A stretch of 64,000 nt of DNA from a bacterium (GCA_030431455.1 JAUIJE010000014.1:62001-126000); one strand, 5' to 3'. Shown: positions 40,974-50,381, numbered from the stretch's first letter. Numbers and translations are program-made. Notes: generated by a model from the sequence alone, not told the origin.

Positions 40974-43190
40974 ATGGGCGGTCCCCACTGGATGGAAGCC
41001 TGGGACGAGGTGATGGAAGCGCCCTGCGTGTGCTTCGGGCGTGATCTGCGCGTCACCTGGTCGAGCCCGCGGCTGCGTCGGGTGCTGCAGCGCGCGAAGG
41101 TGGGGGCGAGTTTTGCCCAGGTATTCCCGCATCTGACCGACCAAGAGGGCGCGCTGGCGGCGAGCTTTGCGGACGGTCCCTTGCCCGAGGGCGGGATCGA
41201 GGCGGGCCGGTGGGTGGAGTTTCAGCGGGGGCCCGAAGGCGATGAGATCCTCGCGCTGTTCAACCCGCTCCCCGTCGAGGAGGAGGTCCGGCTGTCCGCG
41301 GCCGGGCTCGCGACCTTGAGCCACGAGATCCGCACCCCGCTCAACGCCATCGTGGGCATGGGTGAGCTGCTCGAACAGACCAAGCTCGACACCGTGCAGC
41401 GCCGCTACGTCGGGGTGTGCCGGGCCGCGGCCGAGGGGTTGCTCGAGCTGATCAACAACTTCCTCGACATGCAAAAGCTCAACGCGGGCCGGCTCGAGAT
41501 CGAGGCCGCGCCGTTTCACCTGTGGGAGCTGCTCGACGCGGTGGTCGAGATCGCCTCGATGCGCACCAACCAAAAGGGTCTCGCCCTGCTCACCGAGATC
41601 GAAGAGGGCACCCCGTTGCGCGTCGAGGGCGACGCCCACCGCTTGCGCCAGGTGTTGCTCAACCTGGTGGCCAACGCCGCCAAGTTCACCGATCACGGTC
41701 ACGTGACATTGTCGGTGCGGCGGGGGCCGCGCCCGGCGCAGCTGTTGTTCGTCGTCGAGGACACCGGGCAAGGGGTGCCGCCGGACCGGGTCTCGAAGCT
41801 GTTCATGCCCTTTTGGCAGTTCAGCTCGGAGCGGGCCAAGCGCAGCCAGGGCACCGGTCTGGGCCTGTCCATTTCCCGCCAGCTCGTCGAGCGCATGGGC
41901 GGCCACATTTGGTACGAGCCGCGGCCCGAGGGGGGCAGCCGGTTCTCGTTCACCGCCAAGCTGCCGCCGGCGGACGCGACGGTGAAAGACCCGGTGGAGC
42001 CGGCCCCCGACGTGCGCGGGGCCCGCACCCTGCTGGTGTGTGACCGGCCGCGGCCCCGGGCGGCGATGGCGCGCATGCTGCGCAGCTTTGAGCTGTCGGT
42101 GACCGAGGCCGACGACGCCCAGGGCGCGGCCCAGGAGTTGAGCGCGGCCCGGACCCCGTTTCAGTTTGTGTTTGTCGATGCAGATGCATTGTCGACCACC
42201 GCCCGGGCCAACCTGCGCCGCTCGGCGGGGCCGGCCCGGGTGATGTACTGCGCGACCCCCACCGAGCTCACCGCCCTGGAGGCGCGGGGGGAGCAGCCGG
42301 ATGCCTACGTGCTCAATCCGGTGCGAAGGCTTGAGCTGTACCAAACCATCAATGCCACTGTATCGACCAGCGCGCGGCCGGTGAGCCGGGGGCTGGTGCA
42401 CCTGTACGGCCCCGCCTCGGGGCTGCGGCGCAGGGTGCTCATCGTCGACGACAACCCGGACAACCTGCTCATGGTCCAGGCCATGCTCGAAGCCGGCGGA
42501 CACGAAGCGGTCGCGGTCATCGACAGCGACGAGGGGCTCAAGCGCATCAATGAAGGCGGCTTCGACCTGGTGTTGCTCGACCTCAACATGCCGGGCCGCT
42601 CGGGCTACGACGTGGTCGCCCTCGCCCGGGCCCACGAACGGGAGGTGGAGCGCGCCCCGGCCCCCATCGTGGCGTTTTCGGCCAGCGGCTCGCCCGCCGA
42701 CGTCGAGGCCTGTCTGGCCGCGGGCTTCACCGCCCACGTGAAAAAGCCGATCACGCTCCAGCGCATCACCGAGGTCGTCGACCGGTTCGCCCGGCCCGCG
42801 GACGGCGAGCCTTCGGGGCCCCACCCCGTGGCCGAGGTGGCCGCGCCGCTGCCCCCCACCGGCTCGTTGTTGCCCCAGGTCCCAAGCGAGACGGTCAAAA
42901 ACGCCATCGCCAACCTCCTGCCCGAGTTTTTTGAGCGCCGCCGCCAAGACGTGCTGCGCCTGCGCGAGGCCCTCGCCGCCGAGGACCACGAGGTGTTCCG
43001 CTTCATCGGGCACCAGCTGGCCGGCACCGGGTCGACCTTTGGCTTCCCCGAGCTGACCGACCTCGGGGCCGCGCTCAACCAGGCCGGTCACCAGAAGGAC
43101 ACCGCCACCGCCCGCACGGTGGTGCGGGACATCGAGACCGTTTTGCGCGGCGCGGATCCAGACTTTGCCGCGGTCGATGGCGCGAAATAA
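40974..43190 (+). CDS. Hybrid sensor histidine kinase with two receiver domains and Hpt
   Basis: 738 residues, no membrane helix. Short N-terminal PAS-like part (about 1-100); HisKA with phospho-His H117 in L-S-H-E-I-R-T-P-L-N-A-I; HATPase with N-box N-L-V-A-N-A-A-K-F, D-T-G-Q-G and G-T-G-L-G-L-S. The first receiver (about 345-460) keeps only part of the acidic pocket and lacks the Lys (L-N-P instead of K-P), so it is probably a pseudo-receiver. The second receiver (about 485-605) is complete (I-V-D-D-N, L-L-D-L-N-M-P, K-K-P). A C-terminal Hpt (about 635-735) has H-Q-L-A-G-T. The full phosphorelay likely ends on the NtrC-type regulator 51 bases downstream. Confidence 0.88.
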   Translation: MGGPHWMEAWDEVMEAPCVCFGRDLRVTWSSPRLRRVLQRAKVGASFAQVFPHLTDQEGALAASFADGPLPEGGIEAGRWVEFQRGPEGDEILALFNPLPVEEEVRLSAAGLATLSHEIRTPLNAIVGMGELLEQTKLDTVQRRYVGVCRAAAEGLLELINNFLDMQKLNAGRLEIEAAPFHLWELLDAVVEIASMRTNQKGLALLTEIEEGTPLRVEGDAHRLRQVLLNLVANAAKFTDHGHVTLSVRRGPRPAQLLFVVEDTGQGVPPDRVSKLFMPFWQFSSERAKRSQGTGLGLSISRQLVERMGGHIWYEPRPEGGSRFSFTAKLPPADATVKDPVEPAPDVRGARTLLVCDRPRPRAAMARMLRSFELSVTEADDAQGAAQELSAARTPFQFVFVDADALSTTARANLRRSAGPARVMYCATPTELTALEARGEQPDAYVLNPVRRLELYQTINATVSTSARPVSRGLVHLYGPASGLRRRVLIVDDNPDNLLMVQAMLEAGGHEAVAVIDSDEGLKRINEGGFDLVLLDLNMPGRSGYDVVALARAHEREVERAPAPIVAFSASGSPADVEACLAAGFTAHVKKPITLQRITEVVDRFARPADGEPSGPHPVAEVAAPLPPTGSLLPQVPSETVKNAIANLLPEFFERRRQDVLRLREALAAEDHEVFRFIGHQLAGTGSTFGFPELTDLGAALNQAGHQKDTATARTVVRDIETVLRGADPDFAAVDGAK

Positions 43191-43241
43191 CGCACGGGTC
43201 CTTTGCATGTTCGGGCGGGTCGGTTATGCGTGATCTCACGC

Positions 43242-44648
43242 ATGAGCCACCACATCCTCATCTGTGACGACGACGACCTCATCCGCAAGGCGGTCTCGGC
43301 CCAGCTCGAAGCCGCCGGCCACGAGGCGTCCACCGTGCCCGACGGGGAAGCCTGCGTGCACCGCGCGTTGCGCAACAGCTACGACGCGATCCTCCTCGAC
43401 ATCCAAATGCCCGGGCTCGACGGGCTGGGCACCCTGCGCAAGCTGCGCGAGTCGGGCGTGGACGTGCCGGTGTTGGTGATGACCGCCTTCGGCGACATCG
43501 AGTCGGCGATCGAGGCCACCCACCTGGGCGCGTTTTGTTACCTGACCAAGCCGCTCAACTTCGACGAAGTCTACATCCAAGTCCAGAACGCGGTGGAGCA
43601 GACCCGTCTGCGCCAAGAGGTGTCGCGCCTCCGGGAAAAAACCCACGGCGAAGACTATGGCAAGCTGGTGGGCAAAGCCCCGGCCATGCGCAATGTGTAT
43701 GAAACGCTGAGCCGGCTTGAAGCGGTCAACGCCCCCACTGTGCTCATCCACGGCGAGTCGGGCACGGGCAAAGACCTCGTGGCCCAAGCGATTCACACCC
43801 AGGGGCCGCGCGCGGGCCGGCCGTTCATGGAGATCGATTGCGCCTCGCTCCCGGAAAACCTCATCGAGGCCGAGCTGTTCGGCTATGAGCGCGGCGCGTT
43901 CACCGATGCCCAAAAAACCAAGCCCGGGCTGTTCGAGGTCGCGGGGGACGGGACCATCTTCCTCGACGAGATCGGGGAGATGGCCCTCGCCACCCAGGCG
44001 AAGTTTTTGCGCGCCCTGGAGAACCGCCAGTTCAAGCGGCTCGGGGGCGTGGTCAACCATTCGCTGCACGCGGCGATCATCGCCGCCACCAACCGCGACC
44101 TCCGCGCCGAGGTGGAAAAAGGCAACTTCCGCGAAGACCTCTTTTTCCGGCTCAACGTCATCCCCATCCAAGTGCCGCCCCTGCGCGAACGGGCCGAGGA
44201 CATCCCCCTGCTCGTGCACCACTTCCTGCAGCGCTTCAACCGCGAGCTGGGGCGTGACACCCCGCCGTTCTCCGACGAGACCGTCGCGATCCTGTCCCAG
44301 TATCATTGGCCGGGAAATGTGCGCGAGCTCAAGAACGTCATCGAGCGCATCGTGATCCTCGGGGGCATGGCCAGCGGCATCCTGCCCAGCCACCTGCCCC
44401 CTGAGATCCGGTTCGCGGAGAAACGCCCCGCCCCCCTCAGCCCCGGCGCGTCCACCGACGGCTCCGGCCGGTTCCGCCTGCCCCCCGCGGGCATCAACCT
44501 CGAGGACGTGGAGAAGGACTTTTTGGTCCAAGCCCTCGAGCTGTCCGCGGGCCGACGCGGCAAGGCGGCGGAGCTTTTGGGCATCAGCCGCCACGCCTTG
44601 CGGTACCGCATGCAAAAATACGATCTCGAAGACAGCAGCCCGGGCTGA
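43242..44648 (+). CDS. NtrC-family response regulator (REC-AAA+-Fis)
   Basis: 468 residues from the ATG at 43242. The receiver domain (about 1-120) has I-C-D-D-D-D, the phospho-acceptor in L-L-D-I-Q-M-P-G and T-K-P-L. The AAA+ domain (about 145-370) has Walker A G-E-S-G-T-G-K-D and L-D-E-I-G-E-M. The sigma-54 contact loop reads G-A-F-T-D-A instead of G-A-F-T-G-A. A Fis-type HTH ends the protein (A-A-E-L-L-G-I-S-R-H-A-L-R-Y-R). It is encoded right after the hybrid kinase, its probable partner. The variant loop leaves sigma-54 activation likely but not certain. Confidence 0.9.
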   Translation: MSHHILICDDDDLIRKAVSAQLEAAGHEASTVPDGEACVHRALRNSYDAILLDIQMPGLDGLGTLRKLRESGVDVPVLVMTAFGDIESAIEATHLGAFCYLTKPLNFDEVYIQVQNAVEQTRLRQEVSRLREKTHGEDYGKLVGKAPAMRNVYETLSRLEAVNAPTVLIHGESGTGKDLVAQAIHTQGPRAGRPFMEIDCASLPENLIEAELFGYERGAFTDAQKTKPGLFEVAGDGTIFLDEIGEMALATQAKFLRALENRQFKRLGGVVNHSLHAAIIAATNRDLRAEVEKGNFREDLFFRLNVIPIQVPPLRERAEDIPLLVHHFLQRFNRELGRDTPPFSDETVAILSQYHWPGNVRELKNVIERIVILGGMASGILPSHLPPEIRFAEKRPAPLSPGASTDGSGRFRLPPAGINLEDVEKDFLVQALELSAGRRGKAAELLGISRHALRYRMQKYDLEDSSPG

Positions 44649-44649
44649 G

Positions 44650-45357
44650 CTACTCTCGTTGGGGCGGGAACAGCCCTGACTCGATGTCGTGGTCATCGGT
44701 CGCGGCGCCGGGGGCGAGGTGGTACCGGAGCGAGAACGGGAAGCGGAGGCCTTCCGCGGTCTCGGCCTCGCCGTTGATGCGCACGTCAACGACGTCATCG
44801 TCGGCGGTCTCGACCGGACGGACCTGCAGGGCAAACGCCACCGCGTCCGCGTACCGTCCCAAGCCAAACTCGACGAGGAGCAGCGCCTCGTCATCCACGT
44901 CCGCGAACGCCGAGAATGAGGCGTCGGGCCCGGCGGTGGCGAAGGCGTCCGGGAAGGCATCGGGCATGGCGTCCTCTCCGGCCCACTCACCGCTCAGGTA
45001 GGTCGTGGTCTCATCCGCGAGGGCGGGGAGGTCCGCACCGGTGTCGAGCACAAAGCCGCGGGCGTCGTCGTCCTCGTCGGCCGTGAACACCACCGAGGTC
45101 TGCGTGAACGCCTCGTCCCCTTGGTGGAAGATCAGATACTGGGCATAGGTGGCGGCGACGTCTGGGCTGGACGAGAGGGGGGCGCCGTCCGGGCCGCGTT
45201 CGCGGTAGGCGGGGGCCCGCACCGGGCCCTCCTCGAGGTCGGACGCGCCGGTGCCGCTGGCGACCGGTTCCCCATACAGGAACTCGACCAGCGGGTTGGG
45301 CCCACAGGCGACACAAACGGTGAGCAGGGGCAGGGCGAGGGGGCGAAGGACCATCAT
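44650..45357 (-). CDS. Lipoprotein, paralogue A of a tandem pair
   Basis: 235 residues from the ATG at 45357 (AGGAG upstream). Signal peptide with lipobox T-V-C-V-A-C. The mature N-terminus P-L-V-E-F-L-Y-G-E-P, then S-D-L-E-E-G-P-V-R-A-P-A-Y-R, is shared with the next gene, as is the ending P-F-S-L-R-Y-H-L-A-P-G-A-A-T-D-D-H-D-I-E-S-G-L. Acidic and probably beta-rich. The stop is one base from the stop of the convergent regulator gene. Function unknown. Confidence 0.75.
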   Translation of the reverse strand: MMVLRPLALPLLTVCVACGPNPLVEFLYGEPVASGTGASDLEEGPVRAPAYRERGPDGAPLSSSPDVAATYAQYLIFHQGDEAFTQTSVVFTADEDDDARGFVLDTGADLPALADETTTYLSGEWAGEDAMPDAFPDAFATAGPDASFSAFADVDDEALLLVEFGLGRYADAVAFALQVRPVETADDDVVDVRINGEAETAEGLRFPFSLRYHLAPGAATDDHDIESGLFPPQRE

Positions 45358-45452
45358 GGCGTCTCCTGGTCGTGGCGTGTGTGCGCACAGGAGGTTTGGC
45401 GTCACCGCCGCGGATCTGTCACCGATCCGCGGCCGCGACCGGTCCGCCGGGC

Positions 45453-46163
45453 TCAGGGGTCATGGGGCCGCAACAGCCCGCCGTTGATTTCGTGGTCGGC
45501 GGTGGCCGCCTCGGGGGCGAGCACGTAGCGGAAGCTGAACGCCAGGTCCGCCGCGTCATCGAGCCGCGCGGCCTGGCCGGTGATGCGCACCTCAACGTGG
45601 CCGGCGTCCCCGGCCACGTCTCGCACCTGCAGGGCATAGCCGGTCACGGTGGCCACGGTGTCGTCCACCTCCAGGTCCAGGTAGAGCGCGTCGTCGTCGC
45701 CCACCGGCACCGGCGCCCATGTCGTTGTGTCGTCCGCGTCGACAAAGCCCTGCGGGAACAGGGCGGGGGGCGCGTCGGCCCCGGCCCAGTCGAGCCCGAG
45801 GTACACCGTGCCCGGGTCCGCGAGGTCGGCCAAGGCTACGGTGCTGCTCAACCAGAACGCGCGGTGGCCTTCGGCGCGGTCAAAGCTCACCTTGACCTCG
45901 GTCCAAGACGCGGCCCCGGTCTCGTCGAGGAAGGCGAGATATTGCGCCACCGTGTCCGCGCTGTCGCGGTCCCCGGCGTAGACCGCACCCCCCGCGATCA
46001 GGTCGCGGTAGGCCGGGGCCTGGACGGGACCGTCCTCGAGGTCGGACCGGCCGGTGTCGTCTCCGATGTGTTCGCCGAAGAGCAGGTCGCTGACCGGGTC
46101 GCTGCCGCACGCGGTGAGGGTGAGGGTGAGCAGGACAAATAGGGCATAGGGGACGCGGACCAT
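45453..46163 (-). CDS. Lipoprotein, paralogue B of a tandem pair
   Basis: 236 residues from the ATG at 46163. Signal peptide M-V-R-V-P-Y-A-L-F-V-L-L-T-L-T-L-T-A-C. The mature protein repeats the plan of the neighbouring lipoprotein: V-S-D-L-L-F-G-E-H, S-D-L-E-D-G-P-V-Q-A-P-A-Y-R, and a C-terminal F-S-F-R-Y-V-L-A-P-E-A-A-T-A-D-H-E-I-N-G-G-L. The middle has diverged strongly while the ends are conserved. A tandem duplication is clear; the ends may bind a common partner. Function unknown. Confidence 0.75.
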   Translation of the reverse strand: MVRVPYALFVLLTLTLTACGSDPVSDLLFGEHIGDDTGRSDLEDGPVQAPAYRDLIAGGAVYAGDRDSADTVAQYLAFLDETGAASWTEVKVSFDRAEGHRAFWLSSTVALADLADPGTVYLGLDWAGADAPPALFPQGFVDADDTTTWAPVPVGDDDALYLDLEVDDTVATVTGYALQVRDVAGDAGHVEVRITGQAARLDDAADLAFSFRYVLAPEAATADHEINGGLLRPHDP

Positions 46164-46616
46164 GTTCTCTCCTGTGGTGGGTCGTCACCGGAGGTTTGGC
46201 CAGAGGGCGCGCGTTCCGTCAGGCTTCGCGTGAAAAATCGCACCAACGGGATCGTTCAAGAATTGTGCAGGTTGATTTGGTCTGCGGTCACGACGGCGGT
46301 CGCCGCCGCGGGAAAGAGCATTGCGGGCGCGTGGCGGTTTGCCCCGGGGCGCTCGACCGGCACCGCGAGCCCGGGGAACGGCACGGGAGGGCGCGTTCGA
46401 GGCATGGGCTGGGTGGGAAGATCCACTTGCTGAGTTGAACGGACGACGGCAGTTCCATCACCGCGGGTGATCCACCGCCCGCGCCGCCCGCGTGGGGTTT
46501 CAGCATCGTTTAATTGTCGGCCAGGCCGCATGGGGCCGCGGTCGTCGTCGGGGGCGACGGTGCCGTGCGGGGCGGCGGTGTTTGCAGGCCGGCCGGGCGC
46601 ACCTTAAAGACCGCGC
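46164..46616. other. Divergent intergenic region without a supported gene
   Basis: 453 bases between the lipoprotein pair and the plus-strand gene at 46617. Base composition dips around 46225-46275. I found no terminator, RNA or convincing coding frame, and expect promoters for both directions. Confidence 0.5.
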
Positions 46617-46994
46617 ATGACCGACATCGCGTCCGACATCCTCGATGCCCTCGTCCAGGACGACGAGACCGTGCGGTTCGACCCCGACAAGCTGAGCGCG
46701 GTGCAGCGGCGGTTTGTCGCCGCGCTGCCCGCGGGAGACGCGGTGGCCCTCACCAAAGAGGTGTTGGGGGTGGCGTTCTTCTTGGACGTCAAAAAGAAGC
46801 TGCGCGAACCCGCGATGCAGGTGGTGGCGCTGGCGCGCACGGCGGCCGCGACGTTGCAACGGCTCGGCCACAAGTTTGGCGATCTGGCCGACCAACAACA
46901 GCGCCAAGCGGAGAAGCGCCTCGGCCAGACCTCCAGTGTCATTCCGGTCGGGGAGCGCGGCGGCAGCGGCGCCAAATGGTGGGATCTGCGATAG
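46617..46994 (+). CDS. Small cytosolic hypothetical protein
   Basis: 125 residues, no signal peptide. Helical: D-I-A-S-D-I-L-D-A-L, then K-L-S-A-V-Q-R-R-F-V-A-A-L, a hydrophobic V-A-L-T-K-E-V-L-G-V-A-F-F-L-D-V-K-K-K and a polar Gln-rich end (D-Q-Q-Q-R-Q-A-E-K-R). It is 49 bases upstream of another hypothetical gene on the same strand and may form a two-gene operon with it. No family recognised. Confidence 0.6.
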   Translation: MTDIASDILDALVQDDETVRFDPDKLSAVQRRFVAALPAGDAVALTKEVLGVAFFLDVKKKLREPAMQVVALARTAAATLQRLGHKFGDLADQQQRQAEKRLGQTSSVIPVGERGGSGAKWWDLR

Positions 46995-47043
46995 ACCAAA
47001 ACGAACGGTCGGCGTTTCCGACCCAACCCTTCGAGGAGAACCC

Positions 47044-47820
47044 ATGGCCCAAATCAACAGTGCCCAAGCCAATCAAATTGCAGGAAAAGCCATCGCCCGG
47101 GCGTTCGTCGACGAGGCCAAGAACTCCCCGCTGGGTGAGATCAAGGCCGAGTACCAAGCGTTCCTGGGCACGTTGAGCGCGGACGCGCAAAAAGCGTTCG
47201 ACGGGTTCATCAACGACAACGCCCCCGAGATCTCCGAGTACCTGGGCGTGGACGACAAGCTTGAGCGCCAGGCGTTCCGGGCCAAGAGCGACGCGATTTG
47301 GCAAAAGTACGGCGCCCGGGACGGCGACCGCATGAAGCTGTTCACCGACGTGTTCGGCCCCGAGGTCGTGCAGGGCCGCGAGTCCCACCAGTTGAATTTC
47401 AACCTGAGCCAAGGGCCGAACGGCGAGGTCGTGGGCGAGCTCGGGGTGTGGAAACCCAAGCCCAATGACTCTGCGTTCGAGGTGTTGCTCACCGAGACCC
47501 TGGCCTCGGCCACGCTCACCTTCGCTGCGGACGGCAGCTACACCATCGACAGCAAGTCGGTGACCGCGGCCGGGGACCAAGCCGGCGACCTCGCGGCGGC
47601 GAAGAAGGCCCTCGACGCCGCGCTCCGGTCCGACGCGTTTTGCCAGGAGAACAAAGTGCTCGAAGCCGCGATCAGCGACGGCGGCGAGCTCGTCCTCCCC
47701 TCCATGGTCATGTGGCACACCGCCGAGCGGCTTCAGACCCACATCAACCAGATCGCGGCCACCCTCCCCGAGCTCACCGGGGTCACGGTGCGGCTCACCT
47801 CGCAAAACCCGCTCGAATAG
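47044..47820 (+). CDS. Cytosolic hypothetical protein
   Basis: 258 residues from the ATG at 47044, with GAGGAGA upstream. No export signal. An N-terminal helical part (about 1-100: A-Q-A-N-Q-I-A-G-K-A-I-A-R-A-F-V-D-E-A) is followed by a likely alpha/beta half (F-N-L-S-Q-G-P-N-G-E-V-V-G-E-L-G-V-W; S-Y-T-I-D-S-K-S-V). A strong terminator follows. Function unknown. Confidence 0.65.
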   Translation: MAQINSAQANQIAGKAIARAFVDEAKNSPLGEIKAEYQAFLGTLSADAQKAFDGFINDNAPEISEYLGVDDKLERQAFRAKSDAIWQKYGARDGDRMKLFTDVFGPEVVQGRESHQLNFNLSQGPNGEVVGELGVWKPKPNDSAFEVLLTETLASATLTFAADGSYTIDSKSVTAAGDQAGDLAAAKKALDAALRSDAFCQENKVLEAAISDGGELVLPSMVMWHTAERLQTHINQIAATLPELTGVTVRLTSQNPLE

Positions 47821-47843
47821 CGCGCGGCCACACCCCCAAGAAC

Positions 47844-47875
47844 AAAAACGCGCCCTTTCACCGGGGCGCGTTTTT
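47844..47875. terminator. Bidirectional intrinsic terminator
   Basis: AAAAACGCGCCC and GGGCGCGTTTTT form an 8-bp stem plus A/T tails around a 7-8 base loop, between convergent genes ending at 47820 and 47905. Confidence 0.9.
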
Positions 47876-47904
47876 GTGTGTAGCCGACCCGGGGCCCGAG
47901 CGGT

Positions 47905-48645
47905 TCAGGCCTGCCCGATGCGGTACGCTTTCCAGTATTCGCGCTCGTCCAAGAGCGAGATCGCGTCGAACTCCTCGAGCACGTTCGCGTGGTTGGGCCG
48001 GTTGTAGAACAGGTACGCCTCCCGCGGCTTGGCCTCGAGGTCGCGCACGATGTGGGCCACGACCTTGCGCATGATGTCGGCCAAGAAGGGGTTGTACATG
48101 AAGATCACCAACGGCTTCTCCGGGAGCGCGTAGGTGGTGGCGTCGGCTTGCACCGGCGTAATGTGATTGCATCGCTGAGGCCACGGGGGCGTGAACTTCT
48201 CCACGTTGTCGCAGGCCACCTGGTGCAGGGACTCGGACAGCTCCACCCCGATGATCTGCTCGAACGGGAACTCGCTCGCGAGCAGACACGCGCGCCCCTT
48301 GCCGGAGCCGAAATCGACGAAGGTGAACTTCTCGTGCTCGAGGGGCACGCTGTTCATCATTTCGCGCACGGACTCTTCGCCCACCGCCTGGTAGCCGTTG
48401 GCGCCGTCCTTGGCGCTGCCCTCAAAATCGAGCTCCACCGGCGAGATGAAGCCCGCGGTGTCGATGCCCCCGTACCGCTCGTCAAACGCCCGGTCCGCCT
48501 GGACGTAGGCGCGCCCCTCGGGGTGAAACCGGTGCTTGAGCCGGGCCACCACCACCTGGGGCACCATCTTGACGGTGTCGCGGACCCCGCGCCGCTTGAC
48601 GCTCCAGGCCAGCCGCGAGGCCAGCTTCTTCGGTACATCCAACAT
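47905..48645 (-). CDS. Class I SAM-dependent methyltransferase-like protein
   Basis: 246 residues. The central F-V-D-F-G-S-G-K-G-R-A-C-L-L-A is the motif I glycine-rich SAM loop, with I-I-G-V-E-L as motif II and V-I-F-M-Y-N-P-F as the motif IV region. The N-terminal 70 residues are basic and include K-R-R-G-V-R-D-T-V-K. The start at 48645 has GGGGGA upstream. Substrate not predictable. It is convergent with the gene at 47044 and single in its transcript. Confidence 0.82.
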   Translation of the reverse strand: MLDVPKKLASRLAWSVKRRGVRDTVKMVPQVVVARLKHRFHPEGRAYVQADRAFDERYGGIDTAGFISPVELDFEGSAKDGANGYQAVGEESVREMMNSVPLEHEKFTFVDFGSGKGRACLLASEFPFEQIIGVELSESLHQVACDNVEKFTPPWPQRCNHITPVQADATTYALPEKPLVIFMYNPFLADIMRKVVAHIVRDLEAKPREAYLFYNRPNHANVLEEFDAISLLDEREYWKAYRIGQA

Positions 48646-48734
48646 GTGATTCCCCCGGCACCTCGAAAGGTCGCGTTACGGTACCGCATGGGGGGCCGCG
48701 CACAAGACGCGCCGGTCACACGCGGGGGCGGGTC

Positions 48735-50381
48735 TCAATCGCGCACGACGACGATGAAGACCTGGTCGGTTTTTCCCGAAAGCTCGATGCTTTCCAGCTT
48801 GATGTCCCCCCGGGCGGCGAAGGCCAACAGCGCCCGCCCGTGGTGGAACTGCGCGGCGGCCAACCGAAGCGCGCCTTCGCCTTTGCCCCGCACCGACCAC
48901 ACGTCGGTGCCGTCGGGCCCGGTGCGGCTGACCAGAGCGGACAGCGCCACGTCTTTGCCCTTCTTGCCGAAGGTCCCGTCGCCGCCTTTGGGCGCCCGCA
49001 AGAAGCCACCCCGGTTGTCGAAGGTGCACACCGCGGTCTCGCCGCACGTCGAGCGCGAGATCAACTTGGACGCCTGGTGCCGAAACTCGTCGTCGTATTC
49101 GACGTGCACCAGCCGCAGCACATCTTGGCCGGTGGCCCCCAAGGCCCCGCCGCCGAAATCCACCGGGGCGTCGATGTTGGCCGACACCAGCAGCCGGTCG
49201 TCGCGGTGCCCGAGGTCGCGGATGCTGACCATGCCGCTTTGGTCGCCGATCTTCTCCACCGGGAACGCCTTGCCCGCGGGGTTGAACTTCACCACCCGCG
49301 CGCCCTTTTTCAGGTTGAAGGCCACGAAGGTGTCCTCGACCTTGGTCACCACGATGGAGCGCAGGTCCACTTTGCCTTTGCCCCCGGTCTGGGCCGCCCA
49401 AGTCAGCCGCCCGTCGTCGAGCGAGACCCGCACCACCGCGACGTCGTTTTTGCCCGCGGCGAGCAGGCTCGCTTCCCCGCAGCTGTGCTGGCCGCTGAAG
49501 GTCCCGGCCATAAACACCGACGAGTCGACCACCCGCGCCATCGACAGGCCGGGGCAGCCCTTGAGCTTCTCTTTGAACCGCGCGGTTTTTCCGTCCGGGG
49601 TGATGCGCGCGACCGTCGACGACTTTTTGCCCCCGACCACCAGCACCACGTCGTCCCCGAAGAAGGCCACCCCGGGCGCGGCCTCGGTTTTGCCGAGCTT
49701 GTGCATCTCGTAAAAGAGGGTCTTGCCGTCCTTGTCGAACCGCCGCAGCGACACCGCCTCGTCGTGCGCGTTGGCCACGACGAAGCCCCCGTCCTCGTGG
49801 ATCGCGATGCTGACTTTGGGCTCATCGTCCATCGGGCCCACGAGCTCACCGGTCACCACCGTGCCCGGGGGCTGCTCGAACACCGCGGTGACGGTCTTGT
49901 CCTTGTCCATCACCAGGTCGCAGGATTTGCCGCTGCAATCGCCCTCGAACCGCGAAAACACGTCCGTGCCCGTGGCGGTGGGGATGAGCGCGACCTTCTC
50001 CACATCGTTGAGCGTGAGGTCGCAGGTCTCGGGGCAGCTCAGCCGGCGGTCCTCGCTCGACAGGCGGCCCTCGCCGATGACCTTGACCACGAGTTTGCGT
50101 TGGGGGGCGAACTTGACCTCGGCGGTCTTGGGCCCATCGAGGGCCAGGGTGCACAACGCCTTTTGCCCGGCGCAGTCGCCGCCCCAGGAGATGAAGGACT
50201 GGCCGGGCGCCGGCTTGGCCCCGAGCACCACCTGGTCGGCGGACGACTCGAGCACGCAGCTGTCACTGCAGGAAAATGCACCAGTGTCGTCGGCGACCGT
50301 CCCGGTGCCTTTGACCGTGACCGTCACTTGCTCGGCGCAGCCCGCGCCGAGCAGCACCAAAGGAAGGAGCCGCCGCCACAT
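48735..50381 (-). CDS. Lipoprotein with divergent InlB-type repeats and beta-propeller-like C-terminus
   Basis: 548 residues from the ATG at 50381. Signal peptide with lipobox L-L-G-A-G-C. Two or more modules of the divergent InlB B-repeat type (about 20-165): V-T-V-K-G-T-G-T-V...C-S-D-S-C, then G-Q-S-F-I-S-W-G-G-D-C-A-G-Q-K-A-L-C and K-T-A-E-V-K-F; the second has F-S-R-F-E-G-D-C-S-G-K-S-C-D. The rest (about 175-548) has repeated strands (S-I-A-I-H-E-D-G-G-F-V-V-A-N; V-S-I-R-D-L-G-H-R-D-D-R-L-L-V-S-A-N) suggesting a propeller. Surface location is inferred. Function unknown. Confidence 0.75.
   Translation of the reverse strand: MWRRLLPLVLLGAGCAEQVTVTVKGTGTVADDTGAFSCSDSCVLESSADQVVLGAKPAPGQSFISWGGDCAGQKALCTLALDGPKTAEVKFAPQRKLVVKVIGEGRLSSEDRRLSCPETCDLTLNDVEKVALIPTATGTDVFSRFEGDCSGKSCDLVMDKDKTVTAVFEQPPGTVVTGELVGPMDDEPKVSIAIHEDGGFVVANAHDEAVSLRRFDKDGKTLFYEMHKLGKTEAAPGVAFFGDDVVLVVGGKKSSTVARITPDGKTARFKEKLKGCPGLSMARVVDSSVFMAGTFSGQHSCGEASLLAAGKNDVAVVRVSLDDGRLTWAAQTGGKGKVDLRSIVVTKVEDTFVAFNLKKGARVVKFNPAGKAFPVEKIGDQSGMVSIRDLGHRDDRLLVSANIDAPVDFGGGALGATGQDVLRLVHVEYDDEFRHQASKLISRSTCGETAVCTFDNRGGFLRAPKGGDGTFGKKGKDVALSALVSRTGPDGTDVWSVRGKGEGALRLAAAQFHHGRALLAFAARGDIKLESIELSGKTDQVFIVVVRD

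Noticed and set aside
46230-46531. Short frames in the 46164-46616 gap
   Set aside because: Arg/Pro-rich, no start signals, and frames on both strands look alike, so I treat the region as regulatory DNA.
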